This document shows positions 1-10,505 of a stretch of 64,000 bases of DNA, piece after piece. Position numbers and translations under genes: made by a program. Source of the DNA: Nemertoderma westbladi (taxonomy: Eukaryota > Xenacoelomorpha > Nemertodermatida > Nemertodermatidae); contig JAUCBJ010008544.1 in NCBI GenBank assembly GCA_032718475.1, positions 1-64,000 on the forward strand. The letters run 5' to 3'. The stretch's first letter is position 1, and each line of letters opens with the position of its first letter. The notes under the pieces are model-generated. The model worked only from the letters and a program-made list of their open reading frames with translations, searched no databases and was not told where the DNA came from.

Positions 1-211
1 CAAATCAAGGTTCATTACATGGATATTATTTAAACCATTAGAAGAATAGTATTTCAAACATTAGAAGGAGTTACTATTTGAAGCGAAAATAATTAGGAGA
101 AAATTCAAAAATGAAATATATAAATAAAATTAGAATGGTTTAGTCAAATATGTTAGTTATTGCTAAATAATTACTAGGTTACTTAAGGTAGGCTGTTCAC
201 TTATATTTCAG
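1..211 (+). other. Probable intron end upstream of the Helitron exon
   Basis: AT-rich, with no coding potential that I can see. The frame of the following gene is closed by a TAA at 164-166, and no in-frame ATG lies between that stop and 302. A stretch reading CTTATATTTCAG (200-211) has the form of a eukaryotic 3' splice acceptor and sits directly before codons that continue the protein. I infer that this is the end of an intron whose upstream exon lies outside the window. Confidence 0.55.
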
Positions 212-3200
212 GCTCTACAGACAAATTCTCGAGCGGCTTTACAGAGGGTAGCCACTGAATACAACAGAATACTACTTAATGTAGCTGGCAATGGGGATTG
301 TATGTTCAGTGCCATCCTTGCCTCTGATCCGACAATAGTCACTACGGCACGGGATATGAGAATACGGTCACAAACATTTCTTCGTGCAAATAAGGGTGAA
401 TTTGCACCGAAATATTTTCCTGATCCCCTTTATGAACCAAGTGATTTTGATGTATATGTCAACTCGTTAACGAATCAAAATGTCTTTGGTAATTCTATTG
501 TATTAGAATCTCTTGGACGAATATATAAACGTTTATTTGTGGTAATATCAACAGAGTCAAGGTCTGGACGAGCTTATTCTGTACGTGTAGGATTGAATGG
601 AGCACCGGAAGTTATGATTGCACATGACCATCAGGGTCAGCACTATTATGGTCTTCAGCCTATAAATAGAGGTACGCAACCAATTCCTCTTCCTCCACAG
701 CAATTCATGTCATCTAATTCTACCGAATTACCACGACCCAATACCCCAATTCAACCCCAAGTTCCTCTTGATTCCCAATCACAACAACCTGCATCCGAAC
801 CCCAACTGCCTAACTGTGAGGATGCTATGGATTGGGGGGACTTTGAGGACAATGAGGAGGCTCTTCATTATGATACTATTGGTCTGTTTGATGTCCCAGA
901 AATTGAGGATGACGACTATACTGATAGTGATAGTGATAGTGAGGTATCTGATGATGATAGCAATCAACCAATGGATGTTGATGGTGATAATGTAATCATC
1001 CTAGAGAATGAGATAGAATGTGAAAACTGCAGACGAATAAAAACAGCTGACTATCCATTGTCTTTGCGATTGACAAATAAAACACACAATCGGGAATACG
1101 GTTTTCTTCTCCGCGCTCGTCATGATGAGTATATTCTTTGCGAGGAATGTTCCAAATATTTGACAAGCGGTGATGGTAGAAGACGTGAATCACAGTGGTC
1201 ATGTGCTTGGCCATCATTCATTTATAGTAGTCTTGTGAAGAAAGTTCCTGGTTTCATAGAAAATCCAACTAATCTTCTGGATTTATTACCCGAAACATTG
1301 AGGGACAGCTGGAGGTGTGTCATCAATGCCCAACAACTACATCCTACTATGAGTGTGGTAAAAGATTTTACCCAGATACTTGGAGAATACAACAATGCTA
1401 TGAAAAATCCAGACATTGGAAACTTAGTAAAGATTCTAAATGAATACTGCTTTCCTGGTGTTGTATGTCCTATGGGTTGTACACAGCATATAGAAGATTG
1501 TAAACCTATAGGGTTTCATCACTTCCTTGCATCACGATTTCCAATTCGTAGAATATTTAATGCAAATCCTGATCAAGCAAAGTCGTTTAGGAATGATTGG
1601 CCTTATTCCTTCAAGGAACTACGTTGGGAGTCAATGGGTGGCGTTATAGTCTCTTCAGCTGGCTTATCAATCTTAGTTTGTAAGCAACATAAGAGTACGA
1701 ACAAACAATTATTCCACCTTCCTAATAATCCAACATGTAAGGATGACCCTCATATACAAGATGATGAATTCTCCATGGCAGCTATATCACCACATATTAT
1801 TCGTGGCCCTAGACTGCGTAAGTATCAAAACAGTTACCATACAATAACTGCTACAGGTAATTATCATGGGTTATCCTCATGTTATGTGGACCTAGATCCT
1901 ATATATTATACAAAGGTTCTTCCAGATCCAGAGGAGCTATTTGAATATGGTAATCGACTCACACTAGAACATCGACCTGATGTACTGGAATTTGTCAGTC
2001 GCGGGCGGCGGCATCTGGAGGATGATTACATTGACGTACTCCTTAACTATTATGATCTTCCCGAAAACGCGTTGTTGAGAGAATGCTTAAGTGGAGCAAC
2101 GTATATGGACATAACAGATTGTTATAAAATTCATGATCGGATTTTAAACAAGGGAACTGAAGACAATGATGAAGGTAAATTTTCATTCAAAAATATCTGC
2201 CAGGAAGAAATGCCTCTCATGCAACCATTTACCCCTATGGGACGAAAGTCATGGCCAATTCATCGAGAATGTGATGGTCCTGATGGCCTTCGTTTACAAA
2301 TGTTATCATTCTCTGTCATGCATTGCCGTATCCTGTATAACATTCTTAATGCAGTAACAGATAAAACTCCAATACAAAAGAAATTTCTTAATTACCTCAA
2401 GCAAGTGTATAGTCGTAGTTCAGCAAAGAAAAGGAATGAAGAAGGAACTGATCTGCTTGAGAAATTGGAGGATGTTGATAACCAGTTAGGTTTGGATGGT
2501 CAACCTGTCCCTACACAAGTAGCTAAAATGTTACAAGAACTAATCCCAGGTTGCTTCTCTATCCGCAATCACCATTACATGACAGATGCAGATGTTTATG
2601 TCGTCAGTAATACGACGAATAACCAGCGTAGAAGTGATGATCCAGTACCAGAAGAAACAGATGCTTATTATCTTCATGCCGCTTTAACATGCATCACTTC
2701 TTATACATCTGATGTTGTTACCTTAAAAGGGATGTTTCGCTGGTCTTGGAGTGAGGTGAAACCTAACGGCATTACAACTGGTGAAGTCTTCCAGCAGTAC
2801 TCCTCTGAAGACAAATCAATTCAACCTGAAGAGGTGAAGGATGTCGCAGCAGAACTCAAACGTGCACACCTTTATATATATGTCAAAAAAGGTTGTTATA
2901 ACTTGTCAGATGAGATGCGTAATAATTTTAAAAAGAATTTTGCAGAACAAACTAAAATTAAGTGCGCAAAACATAATACTTTTCTACGGAAGGAATCCTC
3001 AAAGGAGGACAATGGGAAGTGCGTCAAATACCATGCTCCATCCAATAAGAACAGTACAAACATTCGGTGGCGATGCTCTGACGGTTTCCCACAAGATCAG
3101 TGTCAGATTGGAATTTGTCTCAGTCACTGGAGGAAAGAAAACTTACGTGACGAACCCGAGATACTAATTAGGACACGTGAAGTGGAAGAAGGGAATATAC

Positions 3201-6200
3201 TTATTCATCAATGGTCTATCATCAATAATTTAGCAGATGATGAGGAAGTGATTTCAGATGATGGGGAAGCTGAAGATCATGTAGATGCTGCCATGAGGAT
3301 TTATGGTGGTGATCTACTGGCCGATGAACATGATTCTGCTAATCCCTTTGAAGACTACCTATTAGGTCTGAATGAAGATCAGGATGATAATAATGAATCT
3401 GATTCTGTAGGATTTATCACTGGTTCTGAAATCCCCATCTATGATAATGGAAGAATGTCATCACACTATCTCCTGAACAACCATCTGCGTGTTCTTCGGC
3501 GTAAGAAAATTCACCATGGTGGTAAAGGATCTGCGTATGTTAATAATATCATGTATCACATTGCATCGCGTGCACCTGGTATTAACATCCCACTTCTGTA
3601 TCCTGAAGGTATATTCTTCCCTAGACATTTCTGGAAGATGACGAGTGAAGGTAGTGTTGTTGGGGCTATTCCATCATTTATGTTTGGTCTGCCATTTAAT
3701 AGCCCTAACTACGGTATTGCTTCTATGCTTGAACATATGCATGTTAGAATATACGATGAACGTCTTTTCTCTTCGAAGGAGCCTTCATATATACACTACT
3801 GGTTTGATGTATATATGAATGCAATATTGAATCAAAATTCGACACAGCTTGTACTCCAGAAGGGATTTGAGCAAGTCTGTGAGGGAAATGAACGTATCGA
3901 TGGTGGTGCATCAGATACCATTCTACGGTTTGATGAGATGGAATCTCGCCGGCGTGTACGAGAGCTATGTGCATTATTAAGATATGGTTATTGGAACTAT
4001 TTCTTTACTGTAACATGTAATAATAAATATACTCCTGGTATAGCGCCTATTTTTGAAGAAGTCACACTCCTATGTGAAGATCTTAATCTTGACCGTGATT
4101 ATGAGAGGGCAGCATTTATGGAGAAATATGTAGTATTATTTACACGCTGTTGGAATCGTTTCGTAAATCATCTCCATCACTGGATTGCTAATGGTGTAGA
4201 TAAGCCGTTTGGTAATGTAAAATACCTTTGGCAACGAATGGAGGCTCAGGATCAAGGAACTCCCGTAGCAAATATGTTACATATACATGGAGGAGTAACT
4301 CTTTACCCAGAGAGTAACGAGGATACTCTTGATAGAATTTGCTGTATTCCTGATGGCCTTAATGATCCCTTCTTTGGCTGTGATGAGGAAACATTGATAA
4401 AGAAGGGAATCATTAAGAATGAGGCAGAGTTTTTTGAAATATTGGAATTGAAACATCTTCAAACTCATGACTGTGATAGAGCAAACAGTCGGTGTAAGAA
4501 ACGTGTTGATACAGAGACAGGTGAGATGAAATGTCGAATGCCATTTCACCCAACCAGTGAGAAAAATTGGTTTGAGGCTAAAACTGATCTTTATAATGAG
4601 GATGCTCTCAATAACCTCGAATCCATAAATTTAATTCAAGTAAATGAAGATGGGACTCCAAAACTTGATGATGATGGTAAACGTTTGGCACATCCTAATT
4701 TGATTGGAGGAAGATGGCATTATATAGCCTCACGTCATCAAGTTGGTGTACCTACAATTCCTCTGTTGTGGTGGCTATCTCGGTCTGCAACTAATGTTCA
4801 GGCTTGTGACACAAAGTTCTGTGCATCATACTGTGCAAAGTACTTAGGAGGACAAGAGGAAAGACGAGGAATAAATATACAGGGACAGAAAACCTTGAAT
4901 ACCATCAAGGTCACTCATGGGGACCAAGAAGGTATAAAGATAACTGGTGTCAATAACCTCTTAAAAAAGAAGGAAAATTCAGAAGAAAAGAGAGGTATCA
5001 AGTCAAGGGAAATGGGATACCCTGAAGTTGTACATAATCTTCTTGGTTTTCCATATATTAAAACAAATGTTGACTTTGTCCATGTATCAACTTTGACTCC
5101 AGAATATAGACATGGTATTGTAAAGTTTACAGATAGAGATGTAGGTATTCTGGAATGTGTCCATGCACGAGAAGTGTTAGGATTACCTCCTTGGCGCCAT
5201 TTTTCAGAAAACCAAATACTTACTGTTAATGAGATGGGGACAAGTGACTATGTTGCTGATGCAATAACATCTTTTAGTATACGTGCCCCCGAACTCCATA
5301 TATTTGATAAACTTGATGTTTTCTACGAATGTTTTGGCATTATTGGGAGAATAAAGAACCATAAACCATATCCATGTCATAAAAAACTCAAAAAATGCCA
5401 ATGGGTAGATGGAAATAAGCGTCAATGGAAACTGAGACCTTCAGGCATTCCTATTGCCGTTGAATTTCTTAAATCTAAAGCTGATAAAGGGAATATAATT
5501 GCTAAACAGTTATTAGAAGAGGTATTCCAACCCATAGCTGCAGGACGATTACATAAGAGATTTGTTAGCACTCTTGTGCGACACTCAAAACCAGCAATTG
5601 TTGTATTTTCTTGCATTAGTCCTTTGCAAATGGGGCGATTCCTATTCCATTTAGCATATGTTTTCGGCAGTTTTGAGACTGAGTTAGACTTGTTAGCTGT
5701 TGCCGATATTCGGACATCATTCCTTAAAGCAAATCTTATAACTGATGATAATGATGTTCCATATGAAGAGGTCACTGATTTACTTCACTCATACGTTATG
5801 AAAGATCTTCATTACCAATCCATTGGTAATACACAATTCTGCCGTTATCTCAATTTAGCAGTAACTGGTATTAGGCAATTCTTTGCTGGTAATGGGTTGC
5901 TCTATGAAGATGTACCTCTCTTTTATGAGGATAGCATTCGAGATCAAGCTACTGCTCAAGTACAACATATAGAGGATATAAGACGCAAAAATCTTATTGA
6001 AGCACTATATGACCAGGTTGGATCTGTATTACCAAATGATAGTGATGATTTATTAAATGCCACTCGAACAGATTGCCTGAACTGGAAGCCTGTATTGAAT
6101 GTAGCTCCTGGTCAAACACAGGTATCACTTGCTGAGCAACAGGATGCTCTCCAACTACTAATGAATGCCATAGATGAATATCGGCATCCTGCAACAACAA

Positions 6201-8122
6201 TGGTCCATTCCCCTTGGTTAGTAGGATCACCAGGTGTTGGAAAAACACACGTAATGTTACTGGGTATGGCATATAGCCTCGCATGTGGTTTGAATGTACA
6301 ACTTACAGCGATTACAAGCGAAAGGGCAAGACTCTTAGGTGGTGAACATCTCCACTTACTTTTCCCATTCCCTGTTAATGATTATAAATCAACATCAACG
6401 ACCACTGGAATGGCTCAAGACTGCTTATTGATGTTAGCCAAAAATCCCACCAAACTTGCTTTACTCAAACGATTAAATATAATTTTCTTTGAGGAAGTTG
6501 GCATGCTCTCATGTGAGTATCTCGCTAGCATTGATCTGGTTTTACGTAGAATATGTAACACTCAGAGACCATTTGGTGGGAAATTATTTATTGCCTGCGG
6601 TGATCATAAACAGTTGGAGCCTGTTGAGGGTAGGCCTGTTTGGTTGAGTACACATATTATAACAACGTTTAAACTTGCTGTATTAAGGCATTTTGTTCGC
6701 AGTGCCAATGATGATGAATTACAGCTTGTCATAATGATTCTACGCACAAACAACCCAACTGAAAATGAGGTGGATCAAATGATTAACATATTACGGAGGC
6801 GTTGCACTTTCGTTGATAGTTGGGATGATGTGCAAGACGATGTGTTAAAAGTTGTTGGAACTAGAGCGGCTGAGCAGAAAGTGCTCCAGAAATACCTTAC
6901 TTCACATCGAGGTGAGGTAGGGACAATATGTATCAACAGCCGTGATCAAGTAAATAGTGGGAATCCATCAGAGGAAAATTTATGGAGGGATACAGATGCA
7001 AGTAACATCATCAGATCCATAAGTAAATCGGTTCGTGAACCAAAAGAATTGATTTTATTCCCAGACCAGATACTTCGTTTTACATATAATCGACATTCTG
7101 ACCATCCTGCATTTTCGAATGGGCAATTATTTATTGTTAATAAAGTGCCTGCTGATTCAAGTGATTCATTGGATGGAAGTATTGTACCTAAAGGTTGCCG
7201 ACGTGTAAACCAAGAAGATGCTCAAATGTGGCCGACAGTCAAACTATTTCAGCGTAAACTTCCCCCCCCGGTTATAGTTGGTTATGGTAGTAACGCTTTA
7301 ATGGGTAGACGAATACAATTTCCTGTCCGCTACTTTGGAGCATGCACTATTCATGGAGTTCAAGGTCAGGATTGTTTATGTATAGCAACTCAGATATCCC
7401 TTGACATGACTAGTGTGTTTAGGATTTGGCTTAAAACTCAAGTAATTACACTCATTTCAAGAATTTCGAATCTTGATAGATTTATATTTGTGGGTTCCAA
7501 GGTGGAAACTTTTAACTGCATTCGGATTTTAGCAAGTAAAAAGTCGCCAAATCAAGAATATATTGATCATTTATTACGACGTCTTAATGTCCTTAGTGAT
7601 CAACCGGTGGAACCTATAACATTTGCTCATTGTCCTATATTACCATATTATAGGGATATTCCAACGTCACATACCGGCTTTGTGTATATGTTAATTAGTA
7701 TTAGGTACCCTGATAAAGTAACTTATACAGGACAAACCGAAGAATTGAAATCAAGATTTCGGTGCCACCAGAATAAAACTGGTTCTGACTTTACAAAGAA
7801 TCCAGCATATCATCCCTGGGCTCTACATGCATTCATTAGTGGGTTCCCTGGGGAAGCAAAGGGGGATCTTAATAAAAAATTCCGTAAAGAATTTGAAGAT
7901 GATTGGCATTTCACAACAGATACCCCAAGAGGAGGTGGTAACACAACTCTTGGACGAGAGTATATATATAATGTTGGTGTTGAAATGGTTAGAACTTGGA
8001 ATGCTAATAAATATTATAAAGATGAATCAGGAGAAAATAAGAAATTTAACCTCATAATGTGTCGTTGTCAAGAAATTGACGATGGTATTGTAGTAGAGGA
8101 ACCTGATGAACCTGATCCATAG
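212..8122 (+). CDS. Helitron Rep/helicase protein with OTU-like N-terminus and GIY-YIG C-terminus (5' partial)
   Basis: Rolling-circle transposase of a Helitron, predicted to nick and unwind element DNA in the nucleus. Residues are counted from the ATG at 302, but that ATG is probably internal: the OTU-type motif GNGDC-MFSAI straddles it, so the real exon likely opens at the acceptor at 211/212. The OTU-type His is H114 (GQHYYGL). A Helitron-like N domain surrounds the FFTVTCN motif (about 1230-1250). The HUH pair is HIH (about 1327) and the two catalytic tyrosines are Y1510 and Y1514 in YCAKY, the usual Helitron spacing. The PIF1-type helicase has Walker A GSPGVGKT (1975-1982), an FFEE Walker B (about 2062), GDHKQLEPV (about 2097) and a late TIHGVQGQ motif. 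The C-terminus (about 2459-2550) is a GIY-YIG nuclease domain (GFVY, YTGQT, RFRCHQ, then PWALHAF..GFPGE), closest in form to SLX1. No frameshift across 7.8 kb, so possibly functional. The GIY-YIG fusion is unusual. Confidence 0.9.
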   Translation, partial: ALQTNSRAALQRVATEYNRILLNVAGNGDCMFSAILASDPTIVTTARDMRIRSQTFLRANKGEFAPKYFPDPLYEPSDFDVYVNSLTNQNVFGNSIVLESLGRIYKRLFVVISTESRSGRAYSVRVGLNGAPEVMIAHDHQGQHYYGLQPINRGTQPIPLPPQQFMSSNSTELPRPNTPIQPQVPLDSQSQQPASEPQLPNCEDAMDWGDFEDNEEALHYDTIGLFDVPEIEDDDYTDSDSDSEVSDDDSNQPMDVDGDNVIILENEIECENCRRIKTADYPLSLRLTNKTHNREYGFLLRARHDEYILCEECSKYLTSGDGRRRESQWSCAWPSFIYSSLVKKVPGFIENPTNLLDLLPETLRDSWRCVINAQQLHPTMSVVKDFTQILGEYNNAMKNPDIGNLVKILNEYCFPGVVCPMGCTQHIEDCKPIGFHHFLASRFPIRRIFNANPDQAKSFRNDWPYSFKELRWESMGGVIVSSAGLSILVCKQHKSTNKQLFHLPNNPTCKDDPHIQDDEFSMAAISPHIIRGPRLRKYQNSYHTITATGNYHGLSSCYVDLDPIYYTKVLPDPEELFEYGNRLTLEHRPDVLEFVSRGRRHLEDDYIDVLLNYYDLPENALLRECLSGATYMDITDCYKIHDRILNKGTEDNDEGKFSFKNICQEEMPLMQPFTPMGRKSWPIHRECDGPDGLRLQMLSFSVMHCRILYNILNAVTDKTPIQKKFLNYLKQVYSRSSAKKRNEEGTDLLEKLEDVDNQLGLDGQPVPTQVAKMLQELIPGCFSIRNHHYMTDADVYVVSNTTNNQRRSDDPVPEETDAYYLHAALTCITSYTSDVVTLKGMFRWSWSEVKPNGITTGEVFQQYSSEDKSIQPEEVKDVAAELKRAHLYIYVKKGCYNLSDEMRNNFKKNFAEQTKIKCAKHNTFLRKESSKEDNGKCVKYHAPSNKNSTNIRWRCSDGFPQDQCQIGICLSHWRKENLRDEPEILIRTREVEEGNILIHQWSIINNLADDEEVISDDGEAEDHVDAAMRIYGGDLLADEHDSANPFEDYLLGLNEDQDDNNESDSVGFITGSEIPIYDNGRMSSHYLLNNHLRVLRRKKIHHGGKGSAYVNNIMYHIASRAPGINIPLLYPEGIFFPRHFWKMTSEGSVVGAIPSFMFGLPFNSPNYGIASMLEHMHVRIYDERLFSSKEPSYIHYWFDVYMNAILNQNSTQLVLQKGFEQVCEGNERIDGGASDTILRFDEMESRRRVRELCALLRYGYWNYFFTVTCNNKYTPGIAPIFEEVTLLCEDLNLDRDYERAAFMEKYVVLFTRCWNRFVNHLHHWIANGVDKPFGNVKYLWQRMEAQDQGTPVANMLHIHGGVTLYPESNEDTLDRICCIPDGLNDPFFGCDEETLIKKGIIKNEAEFFEILELKHLQTHDCDRANSRCKKRVDTETGEMKCRMPFHPTSEKNWFEAKTDLYNEDALNNLESINLIQVNEDGTPKLDDDGKRLAHPNLIGGRWHYIASRHQVGVPTIPLLWWLSRSATNVQACDTKFCASYCAKYLGGQEERRGINIQGQKTLNTIKVTHGDQEGIKITGVNNLLKKKENSEEKRGIKSREMGYPEVVHNLLGFPYIKTNVDFVHVSTLTPEYRHGIVKFTDRDVGILECVHAREVLGLPPWRHFSENQILTVNEMGTSDYVADAITSFSIRAPELHIFDKLDVFYECFGIIGRIKNHKPYPCHKKLKKCQWVDGNKRQWKLRPSGIPIAVEFLKSKADKGNIIAKQLLEEVFQPIAAGRLHKRFVSTLVRHSKPAIVVFSCISPLQMGRFLFHLAYVFGSFETELDLLAVADIRTSFLKANLITDDNDVPYEEVTDLLHSYVMKDLHYQSIGNTQFCRYLNLAVTGIRQFFAGNGLLYEDVPLFYEDSIRDQATAQVQHIEDIRRKNLIEALYDQVGSVLPNDSDDLLNATRTDCLNWKPVLNVAPGQTQVSLAEQQDALQLLMNAIDEYRHPATTMVHSPWLVGSPGVGKTHVMLLGMAYSLACGLNVQLTAITSERARLLGGEHLHLLFPFPVNDYKSTSTTTGMAQDCLLMLAKNPTKLALLKRLNIIFFEEVGMLSCEYLASIDLVLRRICNTQRPFGGKLFIACGDHKQLEPVEGRPVWLSTHIITTFKLAVLRHFVRSANDDELQLVIMILRTNNPTENEVDQMINILRRRCTFVDSWDDVQDDVLKVVGTRAAEQKVLQKYLTSHRGEVGTICINSRDQVNSGNPSEENLWRDTDASNIIRSISKSVREPKELILFPDQILRFTYNRHSDHPAFSNGQLFIVNKVPADSSDSLDGSIVPKGCRRVNQEDAQMWPTVKLFQRKLPPPVIVGYGSNALMGRRIQFPVRYFGACTIHGVQGQDCLCIATQISLDMTSVFRIWLKTQVITLISRISNLDRFIFVGSKVETFNCIRILASKKSPNQEYIDHLLRRLNVLSDQPVEPITFAHCPILPYYRDIPTSHTGFVYMLISIRYPDKVTYTGQTEELKSRFRCHQNKTGSDFTKNPAYHPWALHAFISGFPGEAKGDLNKKFRKEFEDDWHFTTDTPRGGGNTTLGREYIYNVGVEMVRTWNANKYYKDESGENKKFNLIMCRCQEIDDGIVVEEPDEPDP

Positions 8123-8734
8123 ATACAATTTACTATATGGACTAAATTGCTATCTCAAATACTCTTATAATTTAGCATCATTCCAATTTTATCACCCCAG
8201 TTAATAGCATGTTCACTATTATAGTTGAGGTGTACATAGTTGAGTTGCCATAATAATTGTGATATATACTAAAATAGCATTGCAATTTTATATCAGAAAT
8301 AATTAAACTCTATTATTATGCAGACTACATTTAATCAGTCATTCATTTCACCTGTGCTCTAAGTACCCCTATAAACGGCTCTGCTGACCAGTACAGTTTA
8401 CCGTAGAAACTCATTATCATTTTCGCTCACTTCCCGAAAGGTCGTTGAGTCATATCATTGGTTGAGAAAATGATGGTTTGCATTACATACTAAAACAGAG
8501 TTGCTATTATTATTTCAGAAATAATATTATGGCATAGTACCTACTTACCAACCAGCATTACTTGCTAGGAATAGGAAGTAGTATAGTAAATTATACTGGC
8601 AGCCCAATCAATCAATACAATAATATTAGATCATTGTAACATTCTGGAAACTATTCAGGATTTATTATAAAATACAATGAGATGATTACTAATATTAAGA
8701 GAGGATGATGTTTGGCTGAGAGGCCAACCAATTA
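8123..8734. other. AT-rich non-coding stretch after the Helitron ORF
   Basis: No ORF, RNA gene or clear repeat found. It could be the 3' untranslated part of the Helitron, but I could not identify a convincing Helitron 3' end (short hairpin followed by CTRR) here. Confidence 0.4.
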
Positions 8735-8739
8735 TTGAT

Positions 8740-8901
8740 GGGTTGCAGTATAATAAAGGTGGAGATTGGTATGGCTAAAGGGGAGGATGGAGGCCATATT
8801 TATTCAGTGCACACTGAATATCATACTATAATAAAGGTGGAGATTGGTATGGCTAAAGGGGCGGATGGAGGCCATATTTTTTCAGTGCACACTGAATATA
8901 G
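8740..8901 (+). repeat. Two tandem copies of a ~79-bp unit
   Basis: The unit contains TAATAAAGGTGGAGATTGGT and ends with the small hairpin TTCAGTG-CA-CACTGAA. Copies begin near 8749 and 8828 and differ by one base in the GGGGAGGATGG/GGGGCGGATGG stretch. A third copy appears at about 9509 because the region is part of the 681-bp duplication. Confidence 0.85.
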
Positions 8902-9101
8902 TACAACAATTAGTTAGTTACCTTATAGAGTTGAACATATACTGAGAATATAATGCAGAATGAATAAAACACACACTGCATATAACATACAGTTACATAC
9001 ACTGACTTGATCACCCCCACATACAACTACACACAAAAATAAATTATTTATTCAATTATTGCTTAAGGTATGATAAGAGTATGAATTTTAAACAATAAAA
9101 A

Positions 9102-9343
9102 ATCCGATAAAAAATATATCGGATAACAAACACCCTATATAACCAGGAGCTACAGATAAAACTCCTTGGAGTATAAAAATGTACAAGAAACTCATCATTG
9201 AGTTTGTACAGTCACACTCAGCAATGAGTGGCTAACTATACGGACTAATAGTCCTGTATAAAGGGTACTTTCGTGGTACCAACCTGTATAATGGGTACTT
9301 AATTAGTACCAATAAAAGCTTCTAAATATTGTGGGTGTTTGTT
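9102..9343 (+). other. Clustered hairpin domain, copy 1
   Basis: An 8-bp hairpin (ATCCGATA 9102-9109 with TATCGGAT 9117-9124) is followed by AACAAACACCC (9125-9135), which is exactly complementary to GGGTGTTTGTT (9333-9343). Inside that closing stem lie, in order: a GGAG/CTCC hairpin (9143-9169); an 11-bp stem with a 3-nt bulge (9181-9209); CACTCA-GCAA-TGAGTG with a GNRA-type loop (9215-9230); an 11-bp stem with one bulge (9237-9260); GGTAC/GTACC (9264-9280); and GGTACT/AGTACC (9294-9310). As a single strand this would fold into a multibranch structure. Function unknown. Confidence 0.75.
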
Positions 9344-9782
9344 ATTTTACATTTCAAGATTTAAGATATTTATTTGAATGAAATCTAATCATATCTCTAT
9401 CAATATTTGATTAATCCTAAAATCAGACACCGAATGAACCGACTCCCCGACTCCAGACACTGAAGGGACCGACTCCAGACACTTTCAGTGCACACTGAAT
9501 ATCATACTATAATAAAGGTGGAGATTGGTATGGCTAAAGGGGCGGATGGAGGCCATATTTTTTCAGTGCACACTGAATATAGTACAACAATTAGTTAGTT
9601 ACCTTATAGAGTTGAACATATACTGAGAATATAATGCAGAATGAATAAAACACACACTGCATATAACATACAGTTACATACACTGACTTGATCACCCCCA
9701 CATACAACTACACACAAAAATAAATTATTTATTCAATTATTGCTTAAGGTATGATAAGAGTATGAATTTTAAACAATAAAAA

Positions 9783-10024
9783 ATCCGATAAAAAATATAT
9801 CGGATAACAAACACCCTATATAACCAGGAGCTACAGATAAAACTCCTTGGAGTATAAAAATGTACAAGAAACTCATCATTGAGTTTGTACAGTCACACTC
9901 AGCAATGAGTGGCTAACTATACGGACTAATAGTCCTGTATAAAGGGTACTTTCGTGGTACCAACCTGTATAATGGGTACTTAATTAGTACCAATAAAAGC
10001 TTCTAAATATTGTGGGTGTTTGTT
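9783..10024 (+). other. Clustered hairpin domain, copy 2
   Basis: Second copy of the multibranch hairpin domain, 681 bp downstream of the first, with the same closing stem and internal hairpins retained. Confidence 0.75.
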
Positions 10025-10129
10025 ATTTTACATTTCAAGATTTAAGATATTTATTTGAATGAAATCTAATCATATCTCTATCAATATTTGATTAATCCTA
10101 AAATCAGACACCGAATGAACCGACTCCCC

Positions 10130-10505
10130 GACTCCAGACACTGAAGGGACCGACTCCAGACACTGAAGGGACTGACTCACCGACTCCAGACACTGAACGG
10201 ACCGACTCACCATCTCCAAACACCGAAGGAACAGACTCACCGAGTCTAGACCCTGAATCGCCAACCAGAGACACTTGAGGGACCGAATCACCAATCCCAG
10301 ACACTTGAGGGACCGACTCACCAACCCAAGACACTGAAGGGACAGACTCACTCACTCCAGACACTGAAGGAACCGAGTTACTGACTCCAGTCACTTGATG
10401 AAACGACTCACCAACCCCAGACACCGAAGGAACTGACTCACCGACTCCAGACACCTGATTAACCGACTCACCAACCTGCAGACTCTTCAGGGATCGAATC
10501 ACCTA
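10130..10505 (-). repeat. Degenerate ~30-bp minisatellite
   Basis: Imperfect repeats of a unit like GACTCCAGACACTGAAGGGA followed by CCGACTCACC. Because the unit is near 30 bp, the minus strand stays open and reads as a 10-residue Val-Gly-Glu-Ser-rich repeat. I treat that as a by-product of the array and not as a gene. Confidence 0.8.

Larger units (their letters stand above)
8803..10164 (+). repeat. 681-bp tandem duplication
   Basis: Bases 8803-9483 and 9484-10164 are nearly identical direct copies offset by 681 bp. I matched them at both ends (TTCAGTGCACACTG at 8803 and 9484; AATCAGACACCGAATG at 9421 and 10102) and through the hairpin region. The second copy runs on into the 30-bp minisatellite that starts near 10130. 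The near identity points to a recent duplication or to homogenisation. Confidence 0.9.

Noticed and set aside
8123-10500. Exact Helitron 3' end
   Set aside because: Several hairpins are present but none is followed by a convincing CTRR end, so the boundary was not called.
10070-10502. Ser/Val-rich minus-strand ORFs
   Set aside because: They follow the 30-bp minisatellite and overlap in two frames.
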